A DNA stretch of 64,000 nucleotides from Begonia masoniana. Its lineage: Eukaryota; Streptophyta; Magnoliopsida; Cucurbitales; Begoniaceae. How positions within the stretch are numbered: the first letter of the stretch is position 1; every line of letters starts with the position of its first letter. Positions 44,018 through 57,704 of this stretch are shown in pieces. The stretch covers positions 21,229,228 to 21,293,227 of the forward strand of contig CM039502.1 in NCBI GenBank assembly GCA_022432975.1, in the 5' to 3' direction. The notes under the pieces are model-generated. The model had not been told where the DNA came from and did not search any database. It saw nothing but the letters and a program-made list of their open reading frames with translations. Position numbers and translations under genes: made by a program.

Positions 44018-46608
44018 TAACACCTGATTTTACGAGATTTTATTATTCCAATAAATAATGACATTTTTGTAAATATATCAAATTAAGTCCGTTTTACGAA
44101 CGGAAAGTTTTAATGGAGCCTTAATAATAAATTAGAATTTATGGTGAAATAAGAAAATTTGGAGAAAACAAACCGTTAGCTAAATAACGAAACAAAGGAT
44201 GAAACTAATATAAAATCAAAGGAAGGGCAAAATGTTAAATTGATAAGCCAAAATTAATAAAAACATCACAAATCCCCTTCCCCTCCCACGATTTCTCTTC
44301 TGCAAAAGAAAAAAAATCACTCCCATGCGATTTTTGCTTCTCTCACGCGTTTCTTCTTCTGGCGACGAAAGCTCGCTTTCCGGCGATCCATCCTTCGCGT
44401 TTCTTCCTTGTCTTTGCTCCCTATGTAAGAATCTACTGTTTTGGAACGTTAGATTTTGGTTTTCACAAAGTTATACGGTTAGGGTTTCGTTTAGGGTTTC
44501 GTTAAAAACGTGAATTAATGATGGAAATCGATAAGTTACCGTGATTATGGCTCTAATGGGCGTATTTATTATTATTGGTCAGTGTTAGATGAATTAATGA
44601 GGGTGCTTGAGGTTTTGGGTGGTTGGAGGTTTTAAAAAAACCCCATTAATGGAGGTTTAGAAATTCACGAGCATGAATTGTTCGATAAAATGCCTCAACG
44701 AGTTAAATTAGAGTTTAGAAAATTTCCTTTAGTTAGGAGTTTGTAGTTTTCGAAACTCCATGGTTTAGACTCGATTTTAAATGACGAATGTTGTGAATTG
44801 CCATAGGTGAACAACGCTCGTGGATGGAGCTTAAATTGCAACGGACGCGAGGTAAGTCCTCATGACTTGTTTGGCCAATTGGCCTACTCCGTAAGAATAG
44901 TTGTTGATCGAGGTTTTTGGTGAATTCAGATGCTTCAGGGAGATAGGATGTGTAGTTTAAGTTGATTGTGTATTAGAATGCTTTCCTAGGTTCTTTTATG
45001 CATTGTTCTATGTTTTTACTCATATTGCACGATCTATGTTCATGCACCAATGTTTTCGAAAAGCATAGAAAATGAATTTTCGCATATGTTTTCATGAAAA
45101 AAAAAAACGCTTAATGAAAAGATATGAAATGTATGTAATCCCGGTCACGTCGGGGTGGGGTTCAAACATGGCTGTGCTGAGAGGAGGAGCATGTTTTCCC
45201 CCTGCAGATGGAAAGGGCTATCTAACCGCGAGATGTGTCCTCTCTATCTCATGAGTCAACCTCCAGTGACACCTCCCGTTATGTAACTAAATAATGAAAA
45301 AGAAATGCATGTTTTTACAAACCCTGCATGCATAACATTCATCTTCATTTACGAGACTTGCTGAGCTCTTTAGCTCAAAGTTTATTTTATATGGTGTAGG
45401 TGAACTCGATACAGGTGAGGACGACGTTCCTCCACCCGACGCATGAGCACGTTGATGGAGGATTGCCCGTGGGAGTGTGCTGGCGCAGTCGACGTGTATT
45501 TTGACCCATGGGGACATCACGTAGGTATTTTGGGATTTTTATAGTTAAAAACATAGATAAATGTATAGGGATATTTAATTGGGCTGACGAGTGATAGGTT
45601 AGAAAACATAAGTGTTTGGATGTTTTGGTGAATTCGTGTAATGAAATTATTTTTCTAAGCTTTTAATTCAGATTATACTGGAATTCTTTGGAATTATTTT
45701 AGGTTGATCCACGGATATGCTCGAGTTTTAGAGCTATCCACGCAGTTGGATTTCGTGATTTTATGATGATCTGTTTGTTAGGAATGATGTTTAGAAGTGG
45801 GTTGATGAAAGGGAATGGTAGAGGATAGAAATGGTGAAGGAGAAAGGAATGTTAAGCGTGTGTGTGCGTGATGTGCTGGGTGAACGAAGCAAAGAAGGGA
45901 GGAGGAATGAAGAGGGGCAACTTGCTGGAGTTCAAACTCTAGGAGCCGATCAATCGCAGACAGTGGGGTTATCGAACACAGAACTCTCTGGAATTCCAGA
46001 GAGCTTCCCGATCGTTCGCCAGAAGAGGGCCGAACGATCGGCTCTTGAGGCTGCGTTCTAGAAGAAATTCCAAAGCAGCAGTCAATCGATGTCCAAAAAT
46101 GGGGCGATCAATCAGCTGGACAAGGGCCGATCGATCGGCTGTCAAGTGGCCGATCGATCGCCCCTTTGTTTCTTCGCCTCGGACGTTTTTTCCCTCGGTT
46201 CAATTGGCCGACTGTTTTTCTTTTGTTTTAATGGTTTTCTTTAGACTTCAATTAATGTTAGAAAAAGAAAAAATTCACGGGAATTTAAGGGTATTGAAAT
46301 TAGAGAATTTAAAGGGTACAGTATTTAGGGTCGCTACAGATGGGTCTTCCGAGATTGATGGAGCGAAACGTATATTAAATGAGATTTGTTCCAAGACAAA
46401 GAGACGATGAACATGCGATAAAGTTAGTTTATGTTTACCTAATGTTCACCGTCTCTTTGTCTTGGAACAAATTTCATTTAATATATTTTTCGCTCCATCA
46501 ATCTCGGAAGATCCATCAATATAATTGAGTACTCCACTCTTTTCATAATCTAACGAAACGTATTTTGACAACTTTTCTAAAGCTGCCTTGCAAGCATTAA
46601 GCATTAAA
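43926..46608. repeat. Long inverted repeat in the MULE tail, left arm split by the solo LTR
   Basis: The left arm is 43926-44017 plus 46344-46414; the right arm is 46442-46608; the loop is about 27 nt (46415-46441). Leaving out the LTR and one target copy, the arms are about 165 bp with only scattered mismatches (for example ..TTGTTCCAAGACAAAGAGAC.. in both). The minus strand of the right arm reads as an open stretch of about 55 codons ('KLSKYVSLDYEKSGVLNYID' ... 'ILNEICSKTKRR' stop) that I do not recognise; the left arm has the same ending with a few changes. Confidence 0.88.
44018..46338 (+). mobile_element. Solo LTR of family B (L3)
   Basis: TGTAACACCTGA to GTCGCTACA, 2,321 bp, flanked by GATGG at 44013-44017 and 46339-46343. 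Its target site is the same MULE position as that of L1. It carries the leader module (hairpin GGCC-AATT-GGCC; acceptor TATGGTGTAG at about 45397) and the GATCGATCG block (about 45940-46160). Confidence 0.95.
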
Positions 46609-46615
46609 CTGCCTT

Positions 46616-47275
46616 CCAATATCGTTTGGTATTTTTTTAAAATAATTTTTTATAATGTGTAATGTACGTGTGTTTTATGATTTAATTAACTAAAATGACA
46701 ATAAATGGTATAAGAGTTAGAAAATCACAAAAATTTATAGATTATCTTCCCATGGTGTGGTCAACATGCGGTCAAATTTTCAAGTAAATCCAATATCGTT
46801 TGATTTTTTTTAAAATTAAATGTTTATAATGTGTAATGTACGCTTGTTTTATGATTTAATTAACCAAAATGACAATATATGGTACAAGTGTTAGAAAATC
46901 TCAAAAATTTATAGATTATCTTCTCATGGAGTGGTTAACATGCGGTCAAATTTTCAAGTAAATCCAATATCTTTTGGTTTTTTTTTAAATTAATTTTTTA
47001 TAATGTGTAATGTACTTGTGTTTTATAATTTAATTAACTAAAATAACAATAACTTGGTACAAATGTTAGAAAATCACGAAAATTTATAGATTATCTTCCC
47101 ATGGTGTACTCAACATGCGGTCAAATTTTCAAGTAAATCCAATATCGTTTAGTTTTTTTTTAAATTAATTTTTTATAATGTGTAATGTTCGTCTATTTTA
47201 TGATTTAATTAACTAAAATGACAATAAATGCTACAAGTGTTAGAAAATCACGAAAATGTATGGTGTGATCAACAT
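46616..47275. repeat. ~174-bp tandem repeat, nearly four copies
   Basis: CCAATATC words recur at 46616, 46790, 46964 and 47139 (steps 174, 174, 175). The units are AT-rich and share TTTTTATAATGTGTAATGT and ATGCGGTCAAATTTTCAAGT. The copies differ by a few bases, so the repeat is not freshly made. Confidence 0.88.
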
Positions 47276-47487
47276 GTGAATCAAATCACATGGTGTAATT
47301 TAGTGAAAAAAATGTAAAAAATTAGACAGAGTTTCCTTTGTTTTATGACTCATCCACAGCTAGTTTCAAACAGTTCATGCATATTCAAATCACCAAATAG
47401 TACCAGAATTTTATAGCATAAATTAAATTACATTAAATCAAATTGCCTTAAACTAAAGTACATAAAATAAAGTACATAACATAAACT
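47276..47487. other. AT-rich end of the MULE region
   Basis: No gene recognised. Short AAATTAAA-type repeats lead up to the AAAGT target of the next element. Confidence 0.5.
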
Positions 47488-48592
47488 AAAGTTGTAACGC
47501 CCCCAAAACTGTCCCGGCTCGGTGCGCTACTTTGCTCAACAATCCCACGTTTAAAACGAAATCTAAAATAATTTTTGATAAAATTTCGACTTGATTTTTG
47601 GATTTTTCGAACACTCAAAAACGGTTAGAAAATTGTCTAAAATACGTGCAAAACGTGTCGAAAAATGTCGGGTTAAAACATATTCGAAAGAGGTAAAATT
47701 TGAAAATTTTTCAAAGAGGGTCACTAAAGGCGCCGCGCGCGCAAAACTTGGTGCGCGCTGCCGCTGCGCGCAGCAGCGCGCCTGCCTGCAATCGATCGGC
47801 ACACAGGGCCGATCGGTCGGCTAGCTCTCGGGTTTGGCCGATCGATCGTCACTGTGCGTCGATCGGTCGGTGTTGGCGGGCCTCGCGTGCCCCAGCATCG
47901 CGCGCCGCGCGCGCCGCTTGCCCAACACCGCGCTAGCCCGTCGCGCGCCACCCTCGGCCACAGCGCACCACCTTCACTTTTTCTCCACTTTCTCCACATT
48001 TTCTCCAACCAAAACACCTAAACTAACCTAAAACTTTTCCAGACATTTCCGACCCCTTGACACAAAAAATCCCAGAAAACTCGACTTTCAAACTTTAGCG
48101 AAAACGTGAAATTGGGTTAAAACAAACATTGTTTACTCTACGAAAAACCGAGCAGCATAAAGACTAAATTTTCTAAAACCAACACCTAAAACTCAAACAT
48201 TTATAAACACTTCCCAAAATAACATTCACCAAAAGTTTTCAAAACCATTATCATTTATAAAAATAAATCCAAATAAAACTACCTATATACAATCCAAAAT
48301 ACAAATCTCATCCATTTCCCAAGAGATCATGGTCGATACGCCCCGACAAGTACCCGCACCGGCATGCCTTTTGCGTCACCGACTGCTCCCTAGTCCTGGG
48401 CTCCCTCATCCAACTCACTTGAGTATACGTCATCACTTATACCACAGAACACAAATTGTAAGCCTAATACTTAGCAAGTAGGAAAAATGAATGCAAACAC
48501 ATACAATGCACATACACACCCTAACATATGCAGTTTCTACTCGTTCTGTTGTTTTTGTTTCATTTTCGTTGCATTTCAATGCTTATCATGCA

Positions 48593-50620
48593 CGTTACGC
48601 GAGACGTCACCTCATGCTACTTGCACGTTAACACGAGCATTACTCTATGCCCGTTACGACGAGCATTCAAACCTCTAGTCAACCCTCTAGTGCTTACTCT
48701 TGCACGTTAACAACGAGGCATTCAACTCTCTAGTGCATGTTCTTGCACGTTAACGACGAGGCGTTCAACCCTCTAGTGCTTACTCTTGCACCTTAACGAC
48801 GAGGCGTTCAACCCTCTAGTGCTTACTCTTGCACCTTAACGACGAGGCGTTCAACCCTCTAGTGCTTACTCTTGCACCTTAACGACGAGGCGTTCAACCC
48901 TCTAGTGCTTACTCTTGCACCTTAACGACGAGGCGTTCAACCCTCTAGTGCTTACTCTTGCACCTTAACGACGAGGCGTTCAACCCTCTAGTGCTTACTC
49001 TTGCACCTTAACGACGAGGCGTTCAACCCTCTAGTGCTTACTCTTGCACCTTAACGACGAGGCGTTCAACCCTCTAGTGCTTACTCTTGCACCTTAACGA
49101 CGAGGCGTTCAACCCTCTAGTGCTTACTCTTGCACCTTAACGACGAGGCGTTCAACCCTCTAGTGCTTACTCTTGCACCTTAACGACGAGGCGTTCAACC
49201 CTCTAGTGCTTACTCTTGCACCTTAACGACGAGGCGTTCAACCCTCTAGTGCTTACTCTTGCACCTTAACGACGAGGCGTTCAACCCTCTAGTGCTTACT
49301 CTTGCACCTTAACGACGAGGCGTTCAACCCTCTAGTGCTTACTCTTGCACCTTAACGACGAGGCGTTCAACCCTCTAGTGCTTACTCTTGCACCTTAACG
49401 ACGAGGCGTTCAACCCTCTAGTGCTTACTCTTGCACCTTAACGACGAGGCGTTCAACCCTCTAGTGCTTACTCTTGCACCTTAACGACGAGGCGTTCAAC
49501 CCTCTAGTGCTTACTCTTGCACCTTAACGACGAGGCGTTCAACCCTCTAGTGCTTACTCTTGCACCTTAACGACGAGGCGTTCAACCCTCTAGTGCTTAC
49601 TCTTGCACCTTAACGACGAGGCGTTCAACCCTCTAGTGCTTACTCTTGCACCTTAACGACGAGGCGTTCAACCCTCTAGTGCTTACTCTTGCACCTTAAC
49701 GACGAGGCGTTCAACCCTCTAGTGCTTACTCTTGCACCTTAACGACGAGGCGTTCAACCCTCTAGTGCTTACTCTTGCACCTTAACGACGAGGCGTTCAA
49801 CCCTCTAGTGCTTACTCTTGCACCTTAACGACGAGGCGTTCAACCCTCTAGTGCTTACTCTTGCACCTTAACGACGAGGCGTTCAACCCTCTAGTGCTTA
49901 CTCTTGCACCTTAACGACGAGGCGTTCAACCCTCTAGTGCTTACTCTTGCACCTTAACGACGAGGCGTTCAACCCTCTAGTGCTTACTCTTGCACCTTAA
50001 CGACGAGGCGTTCAACCCTCTAGTGCTTACTCTTGCACCTTAACGACGAGGCGTTCAACCCTCTAGTGCTTACTCTTGCACCTTAACGACGAGGCGTTCA
50101 ACCCTCTAGTGCTTACTCTTGCACCTTAACGACGAGGCGTTCAACCCTCTAGTGCTTACTCTTGCACCTTAACGACGAGGCGTTCAACCCTCTAGTGCTT
50201 ACTCTTGCACCTTAACGACGAGGCGTTCAACCCTCTAGTGCTTACTCTTGCACCTTAACGACGAGGCGTTCAACCCTCTAGTGCTTACTCTTGCACCTTA
50301 ACGACGAGGCGTTCAACCCTCTAGTGCTTACTCTTGCACCTTAACGACGAGGCGTTCAACCCTCTAGTGCTTACTCTTGCACCTTAACGACGAGGCGTTC
50401 AACCCTCTAGTGCTTACTCTTGCACCTTAACGACGAGGCGTTCAACCCTCTAGTGCTTACTCTTGCACCTTAACGACGAGGCGTTCAACCCTCTAGTGCT
50501 TACTCTTGCACCTTAACGACGAGGCGTTCAACCCTCTAGTGCTTACTCTTGCACCTTAACGACGAGGCGTTCAACCCTCTAGTGCTTACTCTTGCACCTT
50601 AACGACGAGGCGTTCAACCC
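48593..50620 (-). repeat. 43-bp tandem array, about 43 near-perfect copies plus degenerate edge
   Basis: The unit contains CTCTAGTGCTTACTCTTGCA, CCTTAACGACGAGG and CGTTCAAC. From about 48762 to 50620 the copies look identical; at 48593-48760 three or four variant copies are seen (CACGTTAAC instead of CACCTTAAC). The right edge breaks sharply into CCCTGAAATGGCGCC. Confidence 0.95.
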
Positions 50621-50947
50621 CTGAAATGGCGCCTCCAAAATGCTAAGTACCTGCAAACAATAAATCTCAACCAATCCAGAATACTCCTACTCAACTTATC
50701 CAGCATACGAATCACCAAATAGCAGTAAAGAGGGAAACTAAATACTAGCATCCCTAAATGAATGAAAGTCCATAGCATAGAGGCGGACACATCACCTTTA
50801 ACTTAGCTATAACTTTCCACTCATCAACCAAAAAGGGTTATGAATTCCCATCATTTCCATAAATAGAACTCTATAATAAACTACCAAAATACAAAGCCCC
50901 AATATCCCCCGAAGACCATGGTCGAGGCACGACACTCCCGCACCAGC

Positions 50948-52343
<1,396 letters not shown>

Positions 52344-52597
52344 TGACTGGGCGACTCTTCTCGAGTCCCTCGCGGGTGCCACCTTAACACAACCCCACAA
52401 AACCATATTGCCACATTGCCTTTCTACTTATCAGTTTCCGTTTCATACTTACCATTCGAAACCATGCTCCAGATCAATACAATGCTTAACCAACAAAGAA
52501 AGCAAAACAACCAAGCAACAAACAAACAAACAACAAATAGCTTCCTACCATTCCGTGGTGTAGGCCCGAAGGCAACAAAATACACGTCCACTACTTA

Positions 52598-53189
52598 CCT
52601 GATTGCTCAGCTTTCACTAGCTCACTTCTATCGATCAATTCCTTCGTTCGACGACCTAAAATAACGAAAACTTAGCTTGATAAGTTACCAATACATTCTA
52701 AGGAATTCTTAAACCTAAAACTAACCAACAATTAAAACAATCTCACACTTAAACACTTAAACCCGATTTTTATCTAAATTTGACCGTCAAACTTCAAACG
52801 GTCATAACTCTCTTGTTTTTCAACGGATTTCGACGCGCCACCCCAATCCGCGAACCTCTACACGTCTACTATCCATTGAAACACTCAAATCAACCAACCA
52901 AATACATTGGCCAATCCGAATCTCCAAAAACAGAATCGGGCATCAAGTGTTCCTAAACCGGTTTTTGTGTAACACTCCTCCAATCTTCAATCTAACCACT
53001 CAATTAACCTAAACTAACATATCCAAGTGTTAAACGATCAAAAGAGGAAGAAAACCCTCCAGCAGAACCAAATTTTCAGGCTCACCAATTTAGGGTTTTC
53101 AAACCCTCACCAAATTCACCTAAAACACACTAATAACTCCAACAAACTTCACCTAAAGTTATAAGAACCAAAACCCATGTGATTTTACC
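52598..53189 (-). other. Putative leader exon and donors in the minus-strand E LTR
   Basis: Minus strand: donor 1 is TCAAG|GTAAAA (intron from 53188), acceptor 1 is TATTTTAG|, the exon is 52655-52599 (57 nt) and donor 2 is ATCAG|GTAAGT (52598). The hairpin GCC-TTCG-GGC is at 52573-52564, followed by CTACACCAC. The acceptor of intron 2 is unclear: candidates are TTGCAG| at about 50651 and GGTATAAG| at about 48436. The second would put both the poly-C and the 43-bp array inside the intron. Confidence 0.4.
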
Positions 53190-53756
53190 TTGAACTCACT
53201 TGAGAAATTGAAGAACAGGGGAGGAGGAAGGGCAGCTATGGAGGAGAGGGAGAGAGAGCCGATGGAGATGAAGAAGACAAGGAAAAACTTAACATTTATT
53301 ATCACCTTTTTCTCTTTTTATTTTATTCCTTTAATAATCATTTGAAATTACAATTAAATCCCTCCTTTTCTCTCTTAGCAGCCAACGTGAAGTATCCTAA
53401 AATCACCACTTTTTCATACAATTTTTACTAAATTTTGATTGGTTTATGAAGTTTGACTTTTCAAAGGTTTGAATTTTAAACCATGGAATTTTCAAACCTT
53501 ACATAATTGCATTTGAAATTTTAATTTAATCCTCCCTTTTTTCCTTAGCAGTCAACGTGAATCATCCTTCAAACCATCCATTTCTTTTTATAATTTAATC
53601 CATTTCAAGCATTTTATTGGTTGGTAAAACTTTGAATTTTCAACCTAACTCTTTTTGACTTTTCCACCCTTATGTATTATCCTTTCTTATTTCATTATCT
53701 CTTAACACTAAATCACATACAACCTAGCACGTTATTAGAATTTTTCGGGCGTTACA

Positions 53757-54807
53757 CAATAAACCCTACTGTTCCATGGTGTAGGCCTGAAGGCAAACGC
53801 ACACACTCCACTACTTACCTGTTTTCCTGGCACGTGTTCAGTTATGTCAACTAGGCTACCTGCTCGTTCGTCAACCTAAAAATTAGGGCAAACTCACTTA
53901 GTACCAACCAAAGAAATTCTAAAGAATTACCTAAACCAAAACTAACAAAATCTAATCACTTTAAAATCTAAACCCTAAAAACCCAATTTTCCTACAATTT
54001 TAGTGTCCAAATTTCAATCGGCCATAATTTACTCGTTTTTCAACGTATTTAGACGTTCCACCCCATTCCGTCAACCACTACACGTCGACAATCCATTGAA
54101 ACAATCAAACTTAACAACCAAAAAACTTGGCCAATCAGAAATCACCAAAAATAGAATCGGACACTTAGTTCCCAAAACCAATTTTTCACCAATACTCACC
54201 AATTTTCTAATCTAACTACCTAAACACTCTAAACCAACCTATCTAAAGTTTAATCCATCCAATTTATGAAGAAAACTAGCAAAAGAAACCAAAAATTCGG
54301 ACCCCTCATTTAGGGTTTCCCAAACCCAAACCAAACTCACTCAAAACACCCATAAAACACCAAAAATTACTCCTCCATTGCATATCACATAAAATCCATG
54401 CAAAACATACCTAAATCCTTGCCAAAATTGATGGAATGGAGGAGAGGAGAACCCTTCAATGGCTGCCAAGGTTCGTGGGAAGAAAGGAGGAAAAAAGCCA
54501 AATTTTTAACTTTAACCACTTAACCATTCAAATTTATAAACTAACACTTTTCTCACTTTAAACATTTGCCACCAAAATTTCATATTTTTATAAAATAAAC
54601 CTCACCCTTATCTCTCCCTCAATCCAACGTGAATGACACACCATTCACTTCCCTTTTTGACTCTAACTCTTTACTTTTCCTCCCATGGGTTCATAATTCC
54701 AATTGACTTTTCAAACTTATTTTTCTTTTCCTTTATTCACTCTTCACTCCACTCCAAAAGCTTAGAGAAACACTAGAATTAACAGGGAAAAGTTTCCGGG
54801 TGTTACA
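53757..54807 (-). mobile_element. Fragment of the 5' LTR of the E element
   Basis: Homologous to the first ~1.05 kb of the E LTR, ending just after the hairpin region of leader intron 2 (GCC-TTCA-GGC, CTACACCATGG). More diverged from the complete copy than the two complete E copies are in this part, as far as I can judge. Confidence 0.8.
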
Positions 54808-54812
54808 AAAGT

Positions 54813-55432
54813 TACGGCGGTGGAACATATGGTGGGAGATCGTCGTCATCGGTGAACGAAGGTGGGATATCGTCGTCATCGGCCTCCATCCAGTTCATGA
54901 TGATTTACCTCGTATCTCTCTAGTAGTTCATCAACCCGCTAAGGTACTACATCTCTTTTGTATGAGACTATATCTATCTTACTTTGAGCTGGTGGAGTCT
55001 GTCTGTGAGAGCCTCTATCTCCGTCCAACTAGCCCTCTAGGTGGACCCCTGGGGGGACCCCGGCCGTGCCGCGGTTTCCTCCATATGAACATCCCGAGAA
55101 GTGGAGCCTCCTGATCTCCCTTCATAATCCAAATCTGGTCGACTTTAACAAGGCCGAGCCGAATAAAATGAATCTTGCCAAATACGTCGGCGACCCACTG
55201 TGATCTCATCTGCTCTCCAGACGGTAACTGAATCCCAAATTGCCCGATGATCTTATGAATCAACACACCGTAGGATAGATTCTTGTTGCGTATCCGCCTA
55301 ATCTCACCCATGTGAGTTAAAATCACAAAGCCGGAGTCGAACCTCCTCCCGCTGTACTGCTTCTACATGACATAAAGATCCATGCAACTAACGAGATCTC
55401 TATGTCCATGTCGCGGTAGAAGAGTGTGGGAC
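54813..55432 (-). pseudogene. Fragment of a putative plant transposon protein
   Basis: On the minus strand the frame 55326-55015 and its upstream part read like the plant transposon-associated domain ('ILTHMGEIRRIRNKNLSYGV', 'KIIGQFGIQLPSGE'), ending in a Pro/Arg/Gly-rich tail. This is the same general type as the ORF at the window start. Stops lie upstream. It is cut by element F at 55433 and by the E element at 54812. No function can be assigned. Confidence 0.5.
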
Positions 55433-55829
55433 TGTAACGCCCCAATTTAAAAATCTCCAATTTGAAATCGTAATTTTGAAAACATTATAATTTTTTCAAA
55501 ATTAATTTGAAATCGAGCACTAAATCATAATTTGAAAATTTAAATATTAATTGAAAACTTTAATTTCGCGGAAGCTTTGTAATAAATTTGTCAAAATCTT
55601 GAAACTATTGCATAATTAAAACAATTTATGATACTTTATTTAATAATAAAATTCAACATAATTATTCAAGTTTTAAATTGAAATAAAATATTAAATATCG
55701 TTTGAAAATTTAAAGCATACTAATTTAAATCTTTTTCCTCGAACTCAAACATATTTTCTTTTTCTGTATGCTCGCTTGCCACTAGAGGGTTCTCAATCGC
55801 AGCTATTTCTTACTCAGATAAAAATTCAC

Positions 55830-56273
55830 CTACATCACAAGTTAAAAACTATGAAAAAACTCAGTAAGTGAAAATACGTGCAAGTTGCAAAATTTTTACT
55901 TTTGCCGAATCCTGTTAACAATTACACACAGGTTGAAACTCAACCTTTTTTTTAAGACTTAGTCATCTCATGTCTTCGTCATCTTTTACTTTTACTTTTA
56001 ACGTTCAAGCTCTTGCTATCACAAATTTGCCATCAATTCTATCATTTTCATACACATGCAAATGTCTTACCCATTTTATCCTTTAAACAATTCTATGTCA
56101 ATGTCCTAACATTGTGCTCAACCATTGAAAACGTGTGATAAAATAAAATAGTAATAAAGAAAATAATATTTATCATGTGATGTAGGGCCGTAGCCAAAAC
56201 GTTGTATTTACACTTACTTGGATTCCGAGCAATTAGTTTATATCGAGATATTCCAAAACTCCAAAATAACATC
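55830..56273 (-). other. Putative leader exon 2 and intron 2 of LTR family F
   Basis: Minus strand: acceptor 1 TTGAGCAG|, exon 56273-56218 (56 nt), donor 2 TCCAA|GTAAGT (56217), acceptor 2 GATGTAG|GTGAA (last intron base 55830). The hairpin GGC-TACG-GCC is at 56195-56186. The next ten bases, CTACATCACA (56185-56176), are the exact reverse complement of TGTGATGTAG at the intron end (55839-55830). Donor 1 may be CAAC|GTAAGA at about 61749, beyond the E insert. Confidence 0.5.
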
Positions 56274-56815
56274 CTGCTCAATTAAAATCTTTGATATTAA
56301 AATCTTACTTAATAAATCTAATTTCAAAGTAATTTGAGCAGAAATTTCTTACGTTGTATTTGTAACACCCGAGAATTTTCTATAACGCGTATAGGCTTAG
56401 GATTATACGATATGAGAGTTTAGTGTTAAGAGATGATGGAATGAGAAGTAAGTCATGCAAATGGAAGAAGTGAAATTGACAAGTCAAATTAACAAGTGAT
56501 TGGTTGAAAAGTGTAGTTTGAAAAGTTAACTATTAAAGAACCAATAGGAAATTTGTAAGTTAGGAAATAAAAACTTAGAAAAAAGTTAATAAAAAGTGGT
56601 GGGTTTAATGAGTGTTTGGCGTTGGAATTAAAAGAGAAAGGGGGAGGGTGATTTTGCAATTTTAAACACTTTGGAGGAGGAAAATTAAAAGTGAATGGAA
56701 AGTTTGGTTTAAATGGCAATTCTTCCTTCTTTCTCCTTCATTTTCTCACGTTAGCCCTTCCTCCATAGCCGACGCCTCTCCCTCCATTTTCTTCAATTTC
56801 TCAAGGCATTTTAAG

Positions 56816-57440
56816 GTAAAGCTTTATGGGTTTTGGTTTTTATAACTTTGGATGAAGTTTGTGAGTGTTTTTAGTGAGTTTTAAGTGAGTTTAATAAGGT
56901 TTTGAAAACCCTAATTTGGAAATTCCGAATTTTACACTCCCTTGGTTAATTTTCTTCCTCTTTTGATGATTAAAGCCTTGGATATGTTAGTTTAAGTTAA
57001 TTGAGTGGTTAGATTATGGATTGGAATTGATTTACACAAAACCGATTTTTATGCAAAAGTGTACCTGATTCTGTCTCTGGTTTTCGGGTTGGCTAATGTG
57101 TTTGTTTTGGTTGATTTGAGTGTTTCAATGGATAGTAGACGTGTAGAGGTTTCCGAATTGGGGTGGCACGTCGAATTCTGTTGAAAAACGAGGGAGTTGT
57201 GACCGTTTGAAGTTTGACGGTCAATTTGGGGTAAAAATCGGGTTTTGGTGTTTAAGTATGAAATGTGTTTAGTTGTTGGTTAGTTTTAGGTTTAAGAATA
57301 TTTTTAGATTGTATTGATAGCCTATTAAGCTAAGTTTTGTTATTTTAGGTCGTCGGACGAGTTATTTGACCGATAGAAGTGTGCAAGCGATAGCCGAGCC
57401 ATCAGGTAAGTAGTGGATGTTATTCTTTTGCCTTCGGACC
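56816..57440 (+). other. Putative leader intron 1, exon 2 and donor 2 in the plus-strand E LTR
   Basis: Donor 1 is TTAAG|GTAAAG (56816), acceptor 1 is TATTTTAG| (57347-57348), the exon is 57349-57405 (57 nt) and donor 2 is ATCAG|GTAAGT (57406). GCC-TTCG-GAC at 57430-57439 (one mismatch in the stem) is followed by CTACACCAG. The next acceptor may be TGTGCAG| at 61035-61036, beyond the array; this is not certain. Confidence 0.4.
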
Positions 57441-57704
57441 TACACCAGAGAACGGTAGGGTTCTTGTTATTGCTTGCTTCGTGTTACGTTGATTAATTAT
57501 GTTGCTTCGGGATTGCGTGGAGTTGCTTGTCTGGTTGGTTGATTGGTCTTGTGTTGCATGTTTGGCGTGTGGTGTTATGTGGTCGTGTTTGTGTTGTGTC
57601 GTGTTGGTTTGCGTTGAGTCGTCGTGTTGTGTTGTATTGTGGTGTGGTTTGGCCTTGCTGTTGTGTTGTCGTCGTGTGTGTGTGTGTTGTGTGTGTGAAA
57701 AATA

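Noticed and set aside
47563..48031. Overlapping Arg/Ala-rich ORFs in the GC-rich end of the E LTR
   Set aside because: All frames are open because of CG-rich words; the region is LTR.
48593..50620. CRISPR-like array
   Set aside because: There are no variable spacers; it is a plain 43-bp tandem repeat in plant DNA. The same holds for the 24/35-bp array.
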